From NCBI GenBank assembly GCA_023433685.1, contig JAEYUD010000232.1, positions 1 to 6,863 of the forward strand: a stretch of DNA of 6,863 nucleotides. Direction: 5' to 3'. Within the stretch, counting starts at the first letter, position 1. Each line of letters opens with the position of its first letter. The notes beneath the pieces were generated by a model. It searched no databases. It was not told the DNA's origin and worked only from the letters and a program-made list of their open reading frames with translations. Made by a program: the position numbers and the translations under genes. Of this stretch, positions 1-5,550 are shown piece after piece. This DNA comes from Bacteroidota bacterium. Lineage in GTDB: Bacteria; Bacteroidota; Ignavibacteria; Ignavibacteriales; Ignavibacteriaceae.

Positions 1-131
1 GTCATAATCTTGGTTTGGTTCACTGCCTCGATTGGGATTGCGTAATGCATACCTCCACTTCGGTTGAAGAGATAGACATAAAAGGGGAGTTCTATTGTTC
101 CAACTGTTTTCGTAAGACCAAAATTTCTTAG
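1..131 (+). CDS. amzA: Archaemetzincin (peptidase family M54), C-terminal fragment
   Basis: The 5' end lies outside the window; the frame begins with the codon at base 3 and gives 42 residues before TAG at 129-131. The fragment starts HNLGLVHC, then LDWDCVM, and ends near YCSNC. This fits the second half of the archaemetzincin signature HExxHxxGxxHCx4CxM...CxxC. The first His would be the second zinc ligand of HExxH, His7 the third ligand, Met15 the Met-turn of metzincins, and Cys8, Cys13, Cys32 and Cys35 the four-Cys structural zinc site typical of this family. Archaemetzincins are zinc-dependent aminopeptidase-like enzymes found in archaea and scattered bacteria; their natural substrates are poorly known. 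The catalytic HE pair cannot be checked because it falls before base 1. The gene is too short in this window to stand out as an open frame, but the spacing of H, C and M residues is hard to get by chance. Confidence 0.85.
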   Translation, partial: HNLGLVHCLDWDCVMHTSTSVEEIDIKGEFYCSNCFRKTKIS

Positions 132-214
132 ATTAAATCATTAAAAAAAGAAATTTCAACTTCGAGCTGTTACACTCCGGTATTTCTCCGGGGGTGGGCG
201 GCTTCTCAATCCTG

Positions 215-219
215 AAGGA
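215..219 (+). promoter_or_regulatory. Ribosome binding site AAGGA deciding the start of the lipoprotein gene
   Basis: AAGGA lies 7 bases before ATG 227. The frame is open back to a GTG at 194, but that GTG has no comparable site at the right distance, and it would put 11 extra residues before a normal lipoprotein signal peptide. The site therefore supports 227 as the start. Confidence 0.7.
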
Positions 220-226
220 ACCTGCT

Positions 227-808
227 ATGAAGCACCTGAATACGGCATTTTTAACTATGTTAATTATCTTTGGAACAGTTATGCTCACCGGTTGTGGCGG
301 GAAGGAAAAACCGGTTACGGAAAATAAGACCTCCGGTGAAGCGGCAGTGGCCGGGTTCCGTTCAGCGCAGTGGGGTATGACCATCGATGAAGTTAAAAAA
401 GGTGAGAAACTCAAACTCGTAAAAGAAGACTCAACCGTTCTGATTTACTCCGGAGAGATCTACGGGAAACAGGGAGAAGTGTTTTACTCTTTTGATGAAT
501 CGGGAACCCTATTTTCCGGCACGGTAAAATTCAAGGTTTCTGCCTCAGACCCTGATGACGCGGTTGCCGCCTATAACACAGTGAAGAGCGCGCTTGTAAA
601 AGAACTCGGCAGTCCATCGGTTGATGAGGTTATCCTGCTTGATTCAACCGAAACTGATGACTTGAAAATGCCGGGATCAGGAGTTACAACGGGAAACAAG
701 ATTTTCACTGCTGACTGGAATGACAAACAAGGATCACAGATCGGTATTATTCTCTCGAAGCCGCAAAACTCGGAATTAAGCCTCGGTGTGGTATACCAAA
801 GAAAGTAG
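227..808 (+). CDS. Lipoprotein of unknown function with an FRSAQWGM motif
   Basis: This encodes 193 residues. The N-terminus has MKH, a hydrophobic stretch (residues 8-20) and the lipobox LTGC, with Cys23 as the lipidated residue, so the mature protein should be membrane-anchored on the periplasmic side. A short polar linker (residues 24-40) follows. Near residue 43 comes FRSAQWGMTIDEVKKGE. Motifs of the form FRxxxWGMsxxEVkxxE open a small alpha-beta domain found in many uncharacterised bacterial lipoproteins, and BamE/SmpA-like folds use a similar start; the link here is inference. The rest (residues 60-193) is mostly beta-strand-like with one predicted helix (DAVAAYNTVKSALVKEL) before GSPS. 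It stands alone, between the archaemetzincin gene and a convergent operon, and ends 8 bases before a terminator hairpin. I do not recognise a specific function. Confidence 0.85.
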   Translation: MKHLNTAFLTMLIIFGTVMLTGCGGKEKPVTENKTSGEAAVAGFRSAQWGMTIDEVKKGEKLKLVKEDSTVLIYSGEIYGKQGEVFYSFDESGTLFSGTVKFKVSASDPDDAVAAYNTVKSALVKELGSPSVDEVILLDSTETDDLKMPGSGVTTGNKIFTADWNDKQGSQIGIILSKPQNSELSLGVVYQRK

Positions 809-815
809 AACGAAA

Positions 816-851
816 AAAGGATCAGCGGGTATTTTGCCTCGCTGATCCTTT
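816..851. terminator. Bidirectional rho-independent terminator between convergent genes
   Basis: AAAGGATCAGCG (816-827) pairs perfectly with CGCTGATCCTTT (840-851), and two more pairs can close the stem down to an 8-base loop. Read on the minus strand, the stem is followed by a run of six T (bases 818-813), so it is an excellent terminator for the minus-strand sulfur operon ending at 879. On the plus strand only TTT follows, so it is weaker for the lipoprotein gene ending at 808. Confidence 0.85.
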
Positions 852-878
852 ATGAATCAAATTAAAGCAGTGTTTGTA

Positions 879-2273
879 TTAACCGGATATGACAGGGTGT
901 CCGTTTTGAATCCAGGCATTGATGCCGCCTGTAAGATTGGCAACGTTATTGAATCCCATCGAAAGCAGAAGACTCGCTGCAATTGCTGATCTGTCTCCAC
1001 CCGCGCAATGAACCACAATGGTTTTATCCGATGGAAGAGATTCCACGTGATCAGTGAGATATCCAGCGAAAATATGGTGTGAGCCTTCAATTCGGGCAAG
1101 TTTCCTCTCGGACTCATTTCTTACATCAAGCACGAAGGAATCATCTTTGTGAGCCAAAAGGTCGTTACAACCAAATTGATTCAGTGTTTCGAGCTCAATA
1201 CCGCTCCCGGAAACCTCTTCAATATCATCCAGGTAGCCATAAATGTTATCTAATCCGATCCTGATCAGCGCTTTAGTCAGAGCTTCAACCCTGTGCGAAG
1301 GCGCGATGAGAATGAATGGATCCTGATAATTAAGTATCCATCCCGCCCAGGTACTGAAAGCTGAATTGTCCTGGATGTTGATGCTTCCGGGGATGTGACC
1401 TCCCGAGAAAGAAATCTTGTTTCTGGTATCAACAACGTGAACACCATTTTCCATCGCTTCAATAAGTCCTTCGGTATGTAGCTTCCTTGGCTTTGGTACT
1501 GAAGTAAGGAGGGGACGATCAGTTTTATTAAGCTTTTTCATCATCGCGAAGTACTTCGGCGGTTCAGGTTGTCCCTCGAGCAGTGCCTCGATGAACTTTT
1601 CCTCGTCGTTTATCTGAAGTGCCCAATTCACAAGTTTTTCATAGCCCACGGTCGAGCTTGGTACGGCACCGAGCGCCTTTCCGCAGGCAGAGCCGGCGCC
1701 ATGAGCGGGCCATACTTGAATATGATCAGGAAGAGCTCTGAACTTTTTGAGTGAATTAAACATTTGGCGCGCGCCGGTAACCGAAGTGCCGCTGATCCCG
1801 GCAGCTTTTTCGAGAAGGTCGGGTCTGCCAACGTCGCCTACGAAAACGAAATCACCGGTGAAGATCATCACCGGGTGCGGAGAAGCCGGTGTATCAGTGA
1901 GAATAAATGAAATATGTTCAGGAGTGTGTCCCGGTGAGTGCATCACTTCGAGTTTAAGGTTGCCTACCATGAACGAATCTTTATCCTTCAGTCCGGTATG
2001 AGGGAAACTGTACTGCCACTCTGCACCACCCTCATCACTGAGATATAGCTTCGCGCCGGTCAGTTCAGCGAGTTCCCTTGAACCTGACAGGAAGTCAGCA
2101 TGGATGTGTGTTTCGGCAATATGTGTTATGCGGAGTTTTTCCGCTTCCGCTATTTTAATATAGTCTTCAATATCTCTTTTGGGGTCGATAACGAGTGCCT
2201 CACCCGTTTTCTGACAACCTACCATGTAACTCGCGTGAGCAAGGCCCGGTTCATAAATATTCTTAAAAAACAT
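879..2273 (-). CDS. CstB-type persulfide dioxygenase with two C-terminal rhodanese domains
   Basis: This encodes 464 residues with no signal peptide, so it is cytoplasmic. Residues 1-250 are a metallo-beta-lactamase fold of the ETHE1/persulfide dioxygenase kind: THIHADF (55-61), SPGHTPEH (113-120), TGDFVFVGDVGRPDL (139-153) and PAHGAGS (189-195). His56, His116 and Asp141 are the likely mononuclear Fe(II) ligands. The His of the classical HxHxDH motif that would serve a second metal is Phe61. Residues about 263-350 are a rhodanese-like domain without catalytic Cys (its loop reads APSHRVE, 324-330). Residues about 360-464 are a second rhodanese with an intact loop CAGGDRS, Cys423 being catalytic. 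The order dioxygenase, Cys-less rhodanese, active rhodanese matches S. aureus CstB, which oxidises low-molecular-weight persulfides and makes thiosulfate. It is the last gene of a three-gene operon; its RBS (AGGA at 2286-2283) overlaps the stop codon of the upstream rhodanese gene, suggesting coupled translation. Confidence 0.92.
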   Translation of the reverse strand: MFFKNIYEPGLAHASYMVGCQKTGEALVIDPKRDIEDYIKIAEAEKLRITHIAETHIHADFLSGSRELAELTGAKLYLSDEGGAEWQYSFPHTGLKDKDSFMVGNLKLEVMHSPGHTPEHISFILTDTPASPHPVMIFTGDFVFVGDVGRPDLLEKAAGISGTSVTGARQMFNSLKKFRALPDHIQVWPAHGAGSACGKALGAVPSSTVGYEKLVNWALQINDEEKFIEALLEGQPEPPKYFAMMKKLNKTDRPLLTSVPKPRKLHTEGLIEAMENGVHVVDTRNKISFSGGHIPGSINIQDNSAFSTWAGWILNYQDPFILIAPSHRVEALTKALIRIGLDNIYGYLDDIEEVSGSGIELETLNQFGCNDLLAHKDDSFVLDVRNESERKLARIEGSHHIFAGYLTDHVESLPSDKTIVVHCAGGDRSAIAASLLLSMGFNNVANLTGGINAWIQNGHPVISG

Positions 2274-2284
2274 TATCTCAGTTC

Positions 2285-2623
2285 CTATCGTTTAATTTCA
2301 TATTTCCAACTCATTATGCCACCGGAAAGGTTGAACACCTTTTCAAACCCGGCCTTGTGCATCATGACACCAGCCTGATAGCTGCGGTTGCCACTTCTGC
2401 AGTAAAGGTAGTAACTCTTTGATTTGTCGAGCTTTCCTATTTGCCCCATGAAATCGGGTGACATAAGATCGATAAGTTTTGCACCCGGAATGTATCCCAT
2501 TGCGAACTCGCCTGAGGTTCTTACATCAAGAAGAACCGCGTTGGGATCGTTTTTGAATCCATCGTGAAACCCGGCGGCATCAAGGTTTTTAACCGCACCG
2601 CCTCCAAACAATTTGCTGAACAT
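2285..2623 (-). CDS. Single-domain rhodanese (sulfurtransferase)
   Basis: This encodes 112 residues forming one rhodanese domain. LLDVRTSGEFAMGYIPGA (31-48) is the usual DVR...E...GHIPGA start of the fold, and CRSGNRS (75-81) is the active-site loop with Cys75, which would carry the persulfide. FNLSGGIMSW (97-106) is the standard end motif. No clear signal peptide is present; the short hydrophobic N-terminus (MFSKLFGGGAV) is too short to be one, so a cytoplasmic location is likely. It lies 19 bases after the TauE-type gene and 11 bases before the CstB-type gene on the same strand, so the three are almost surely one transcript. By analogy with CstA and other single rhodaneses in such operons it probably passes sulfane sulfur to a thiol or to its neighbour; the acceptor cannot be read from sequence. 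The RBS is weak (GGA 9 bases before ATG). Confidence 0.92.
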   Translation of the reverse strand: MFSKLFGGGAVKNLDAAGFHDGFKNDPNAVLLDVRTSGEFAMGYIPGAKLIDLMSPDFMGQIGKLDKSKSYYLYCRSGNRSYQAGVMMHKAGFEKVFNLSGGIMSWKYEIKR

Positions 2624-2642
2624 GATTTTTATTCCATTTTAT

Positions 2643-3437
2643 TTATATAAAAAACTCTTTAAGAACTATGTAGGCAGCCACAAACAGGATAAAAACTCCA
2701 AAACCTTTTTTCAGGAGTGTGGAATTGATCTTTGTGGTGTAGTATCCTCCGGCAATAATTCCGGCTATCATGAGTGCTGAAAATTTGATCAGTACTGCCC
2801 AGTCGATCTCACTTAAAGCACCCATTCCTGCAACAAATCCACTCAGCGCGTTCACGGATATGATGAGCAGGGAAGTGCCAATTGCTTTTTTCATATCCAT
2901 CCCCGCGAACAGCACCAAAACGGGAACTATCATAAATCCACCGCCGGCTCCGAGAAATCCCATTACCGTACCAAGAACCGCCCCCTGCAGCAAAAGCCTG
3001 TTTTGCGCGTTAATTTCCTGATCACTCCTTGCACTGTCTGTTGAGCTCGACAAAATCATCCTTGTGCCCGCGTAAAGAATTAAAACAGCGAATAAACCCA
3101 TCATAAGATTTTGTCTGTGGAGTGTAAACCATTGAAGTTTTACGATAACTTCAGGAAGAAGTGGAACAAGAAGTCCACGGGTAAGAACAACCATTAAAAG
3201 AGAAGGGATGGCAAAATAGAGCGCGGGTTTAAGATCAATATTGCCCGATCTGTAATTTTTATACGCGCCTGCAACTGATGTAACTCCAACCACAAAGAGT
3301 GAATAGGTTGTAGCGGTCACCACATCATACCCTAAAAGATATGTAAACACCGGTACGGCGAGAATTGAGCCCCCGGCGCCTGTTAAGCCGAGGGTTAGAC
3401 CAATAAGAAAGGCTATTGTTAGTGTGATCAGTTCCAT
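2643..3437 (-). CDS. TauE/SafE-family membrane transporter (probable sulfur oxyanion exporter)
   Basis: From ATG 3437 it gives 264 residues, mostly hydrophobic, with about seven or eight membrane segments. The two-fold repeat of the family is clear: GLTGAGGS (17-24) in the first half and GFLGAGGG (160-167) in the second, each followed by a hydrophobic VPV helix. The two halves are joined by a polar loop (residues about 130-147, SSSTDSARSDQEIN). The frame extends upstream to a TTG at 3476, adding 13 polar residues, but the ATG puts the first membrane helix right at the N-terminus as usual in this family, so I prefer it; neither start has a strong Shine-Dalgarno site. Family members export sulfite or sulfoacetate, or move other sulfur compounds such as thiosulfate. 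Being first in an operon with a persulfide dioxygenase, whose product is sulfite, makes sulfite or thiosulfate export the best guess, though direction and substrate are inferred. Confidence 0.88.
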   Translation of the reverse strand: MELITLTIAFLIGLTLGLTGAGGSILAVPVFTYLLGYDVVTATTYSLFVVGVTSVAGAYKNYRSGNIDLKPALYFAIPSLLMVVLTRGLLVPLLPEVIVKLQWFTLHRQNLMMGLFAVLILYAGTRMILSSSTDSARSDQEINAQNRLLLQGAVLGTVMGFLGAGGGFMIVPVLVLFAGMDMKKAIGTSLLIISVNALSGFVAGMGALSEIDWAVLIKFSALMIAGIIAGGYYTTKINSTLLKKGFGVFILFVAAYIVLKEFFI

Positions 3438-3517
3438 CAGTAATAATTTTCTTTGAGTATTAATCTGATGTATCAATTAAAAAATGGATTCAGATGATAT
3501 GAGCCTTACTCTTGCCT

Positions 3518-3545
3518 TTGATATCCCGCATAAACTGCATAAATT
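3518..3545 (+). promoter_or_regulatory. Possible sigma70-like promoter for the secreted protein gene at 3590
   Basis: TTGATA (3518-3523) is followed after 16 bases by TAAATT (3540-3545), about 45 bases before the ATG. The spacing is slightly short and the -10 match modest, and the source organism may use a different consensus. The same bases carry the GCATAAA half-sites described separately, so a regulator bound there would overlap this promoter. Confidence 0.25.
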
Positions 3546-3555
3546 AAAGTTTATG
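3528..3555. promoter_or_regulatory. Candidate operator: repeated CATAAA half-sites in the divergent spacer
   Basis: GCATAAA occurs directly repeated at 3528-3534 and 3537-3543 (9-base period), and TTTATG at 3550-3555 is an inverted copy. The outer pair forms an exact 8-base inverted repeat, CATAAACT (3529-3536) and AGTTTATG (3548-3555), with an 11-base spacer. It sits between the start of the minus-strand sulfur operon and the plus-strand gene at 3590, where a regulator could control either or both. The AT-rich make-up means chance cannot be excluded. Confidence 0.35.
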
Positions 3556-3589
3556 TTTTTATAAATAATTAATAAGAAGAACGAAAAGA

Positions 3590-4495
3590 ATGATCCGCAA
3601 ATTGTATGTTTTTCTGTTCCTTGCCCTTTTTTCATCAACTGCATTTTCGCAATTGGGTGATTTTCTCGTAAAAACCTCTGAAGGCCGGCTTCTGTTTCAG
3701 CTCAAGGGTGAAACAGTTGATCCTTTCGCCAAATATGATGCCCCTTCATCTGTACAGAAATTAAAGACCGCCACGAAACCGGTAATAACAGACAAGAAAT
3801 TTACTTTTGACTCGGCGATAGTTAATTTCAGAACATTTGAAACTTCTGTAGGCAATCTCGTTGATCTGAAGTTTTTCTATCTCGAGAAAAATGAACCGTA
3901 CCTTGTTAAATTAGTCTTCAAGAACGAAAGATCATTCAAGAATTTTCAGGGCTTCACTTCCACCATTTTTCAGGAAGTAAAGGTTGTGAACGGTGATCCG
4001 GGAATTTCATACCGTTCAGCCCACTACAAAGTTGATCCACAGGGTACGGGATCGTTCGTACTTATTCCATTGAGTGTTTTGTTGGACACAAGAGGGGGTA
4101 AAAAAGAGGCGTTCATAGGGGTATACGATAACCCTCAACTGTTTGCTTCCAGTCCGGAATTTGGTTTTCCGAAGATCGAGGTTGATCACAATGCCTTGTC
4201 GGAACAGAAAATGTTTGAATACTACAATCTGATGGCTTCAGAACTTTATGAAGTTGTGGCAGACGCTCAAAACTGGTATAAAACCACTGGAAAGAGCACT
4301 TTTGAGGGGTACAAAATACCTGACAAAATGAAGGAAACCCAGAATTGCGTTTTTTCGATCGAATCAGTCAAACCTGGCGAAATTGTACTTCTCGCCACCT
4401 CGAAACTTGAGATCAAGGGTCAGGATGGGAAAAATCCTCTCATGGTAAGGTTTACAACGAGACCGGAAGACATGCAACCGGAAGTGGCAAACTGA
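3590..4495 (+). CDS. Secreted protein of unknown function with a pilin-like C-terminal domain
   Basis: This encodes 301 residues. The N-terminus is a clear Sec signal peptide: MIRK, hydrophobic residues 5-14, and likely cleavage after SSTAFS (15-20), leaving QLGDFL. There is no lipobox. Residues about 25-200 are beta-rich with no motif I recognise; single-strand segments such as VDLKFFYLEK and PYLVKLVFKNERSF suggest a beta sandwich. Residues about 206-292 look different: a helix with SELYEVVADAQNWYK (217-231), then TFEGYKIPDKMKET (237-250), a beta strand ending in VLLATS, DGKN, and a last strand MVRFTTRP. This order matches the globular part of pilin-like proteins I recall from Ignavibacteria and related bacteria (helix, SFxGaxIP, beta strands), but the usual N-terminal pilin helix is absent. 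A role at the cell surface or periplasm is inferred; the function is unknown. The RBS is only weakly purine-rich (AAGAAG). A strong terminator follows 20 bases after the stop. Confidence 0.88.
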   Translation: MIRKLYVFLFLALFSSTAFSQLGDFLVKTSEGRLLFQLKGETVDPFAKYDAPSSVQKLKTATKPVITDKKFTFDSAIVNFRTFETSVGNLVDLKFFYLEKNEPYLVKLVFKNERSFKNFQGFTSTIFQEVKVVNGDPGISYRSAHYKVDPQGTGSFVLIPLSVLLDTRGGKKEAFIGVYDNPQLFASSPEFGFPKIEVDHNALSEQKMFEYYNLMASELYEVVADAQNWYKTTGKSTFEGYKIPDKMKETQNCVFSIESVKPGEIVLLATSKLEIKGQDGKNPLMVRFTTRPEDMQPEVAN

Positions 4496-4515
4496 TCCCG
4501 CGAAAGTTTATAGTT

Positions 4516-4540
4516 AAAGCCGGATCCCGGATCCGGCTTT
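4516..4540 (+). terminator. Rho-independent terminator of the secreted protein gene
   Basis: AAAGCCGGATCC (4516-4527) and GGATCCGGCTTT (4529-4540) are perfect inverted copies around one base, so the inner pairs must open to form the loop, leaving a GC-rich stem of about 10 bp. TTTCTTGTTTT follows on the plus strand. It starts 20 bases after the stop codon at 4495. Confidence 0.85.
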
Positions 4541-4556
4541 CTTGTTTTAAAATAAA

Positions 4557-4583
4557 AAAGGCTGCCCTTTTGAGGCAGCCTTT
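4557..4583 (-). terminator. Rho-independent terminator, mainly for the minus-strand lipoprotein gene
   Basis: AAAGGCTGCC (4557-4566) pairs with GGCAGCCTTT (4574-4583) over a 7-base loop, CTTTTGA. Read on the minus strand the stem runs into TTTTTTATTTTAA, a strong U-tract, giving a 3' untranslated tail of about 60 bases for the gene ending at 4644. On the plus strand TTTAATTTT follows, so it may also back up the hairpin at 4516-4540. Confidence 0.85.
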
Positions 4584-4643
4584 AATTTTCAGAAGGGTTG
4601 AATGGTACAGGTCACTTAAACTCTGTTCATTAACCACCGGAAC

Positions 4644-5375
4644 TTACTTTTTCTCAAGTATCTTGGCTTCTTCTACAATAACATTGTATTTGTAGCCGGC
4701 GCCAAAATCTTTATCGACGGAAAGTTTACCTTCGATAAGGATAGTCTGTCCGATCTGGGGAACTTCAGCGGAGGTTATTGTCAGATCGAAGTCATTTCCG
4801 GCTGATGTACCATCCTGGATGTGTATCCAGTTGGTGTTCATGATACCGGCGTTAACCTTGGTAACTTTTCCACGGATCTTCACGGTTTTATCTTTGAGCT
4901 CATTTTTCTTTGTGAAGATATCGGCAACAGTAACGCCACCGGCAGCTTTTTCAATTTTTACATCTTCTTTAGGAGCGGTTTCCTGATCAGGGTGCTTGAA
5001 ATCTTTTGGGATATCGCTTGGTCCGCCGGCCTGACCGCCGAAGGTGGCTTTGTCTTTGGCAGGATCTTGAACGAAAAGAATGGTTTCAAAAGTTTTTCCG
5101 GCTTCCTTGCCTTCAAAGTTTTTCATTTCCATTGACTGGGTAAAGAAGATGTTTTCACCTTCTTTAACATCGATCTTTGGAACCGCGATCCAGATCTCAC
5201 CTTTGCCTTCTTCTTCAAGTTTGGCGTAAGTGTAAGTGGTTGTCTGTATTATTTCAAGTACCTTGCCGCCTCTTACATTGGCCGCGCCCGGTGCTTCTGG
5301 TTTTTTTGGTTCTTCTTTACCGCATCCCGCGAACAGGAAGGCGATCGCCAATATGGCTAAAGCTGCTTTTTTCAT
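4644..5375 (-). CDS. Lipoprotein with two OB/SH3-like beta modules
   Basis: This encodes 243 residues. MKK, the hydrophobic stretch 4-14 and FAGC (15-18) form a lipoprotein signal with Cys18 lipidated; a Pro/Glu/Lys-rich linker follows (19-33). The first module (about 37-102) begins GKVLEIIQTTTYTYAKL and contains GEIWIAVPK (59-67), VKEGENI (70-76), then MKNFEGK and TFETILFV. This layout is found in periplasmic lipoproteins near respiratory and cytochrome genes in several phyla. A charged, Gly/Pro-rich linker (about 103-147) leads to the second module (about 148-240): TVADIF, TVKIRGKVTKVNAGIM, NWIHIQDGT (182-190), IGQTILIEGKL, an OB-fold of the kind often called nucleic-acid-binding-like although it is outside the cytoplasm here. 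The modules share the pattern GKV..., aromatic-rich strand, then a G-rich turn, suggesting an old duplication. No catalytic residues are evident; ligand or partner binding is the likely role. The RBS is weak (GGAAATAAG before ATG). Confidence 0.85.
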   Translation of the reverse strand: MKKAALAILAIAFLFAGCGKEEPKKPEAPGAANVRGGKVLEIIQTTTYTYAKLEEEGKGEIWIAVPKIDVKEGENIFFTQSMEMKNFEGKEAGKTFETILFVQDPAKDKATFGGQAGGPSDIPKDFKHPDQETAPKEDVKIEKAAGGVTVADIFTKKNELKDKTVKIRGKVTKVNAGIMNTNWIHIQDGTSAGNDFDLTITSAEVPQIGQTILIEGKLSVDKDFGAGYKYNVIVEEAKILEKK

Positions 5376-5412
5376 CTTATTTCCGGTTATCTTTTTGGTT
5401 GAATTTTTTAAG

Positions 5413-5427
5413 AAATAACAGTTATTT
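5413..5427. promoter_or_regulatory. 15-bp palindrome, candidate regulator site
   Basis: AAATAAC (5413-5419) and GTTATTT (5421-5427) are perfect inverted copies around one A. It lies 38 bases upstream of the minus-strand lipoprotein start (5375) and 124 bases before the plus-strand gene at 5551, so control of the lipoprotein gene is the more natural reading. It is in AT-rich DNA, so confidence is limited. Confidence 0.3.
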
Positions 5428-5519
5428 TAGGTGCTAAATTAAAAAAATATTTGTTGAAATAGATCGTAAATTTAATAAATAGTAGTATATCAACAAACCC
5501 ATTTCTAAGGGATTTTTCA

Positions 5520-5527
5520 TATATTTG
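5520..5527 (+). promoter_or_regulatory. Possible Bacteroidota-type -7 promoter element for the ccsA/hemX-like gene
   Basis: TATATTTG fits the Bacteroidota -7 consensus TAnnTTTG exactly and ends 23 bases before ATG 5551, which would give a short leader. No TTTG (-33 element) is seen at the usual distance upstream, so the assignment rests on one element. Confidence 0.35.
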
Positions 5528-5550
5528 CTACAGAAAAAAAATAAAATCCG

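Noticed and set aside
194..226. GTG at 194 as the start of the lipoprotein gene
   Set aside because: It adds 11 residues before a normal lipoprotein signal peptide and has no RBS at the right distance, whereas ATG 227 has AAGGA 7 bases upstream.
131..226. Terminator or promoter in the gap between the archaemetzincin gene and the lipoprotein gene
   Set aside because: Only a repeated CTCCGG and short CCGG self-complementary bits are seen; no stem with a T-run and no convincing promoter pair.
133..414. 93-codon minus-strand open frame opposite the lipoprotein gene
   Set aside because: It is antisense to a gene with a clear signal peptide and motif, and its product has no recognisable features.
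3438..3476. TTG at 3476 as the start of the TauE-type gene
   Set aside because: It adds a polar 13-residue leader unlike the family, whose first membrane helix normally begins at the N-terminus; ATG 3437 fits better, though neither has a strong RBS.
3529..3560. CATAAACT...AGTTTATG followed by TTTTT as a terminator or attenuator
   Set aside because: The stem is short and AT-rich with an 11-base loop and no plus-strand gene ends before it; an operator reading fits the position better.
4452..4637. 61-codon minus-strand open frame across the two terminators
   Set aside because: It runs through both hairpins and into the end of the secreted protein gene; no RBS or protein motif.
4821..5135. 104-codon plus-strand open frame inside the 4644-5375 lipoprotein gene
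   Set aside because: It lies antisense to a well-supported lipoprotein; its translation is Phe/Gly-rich shadow sequence without a motif.
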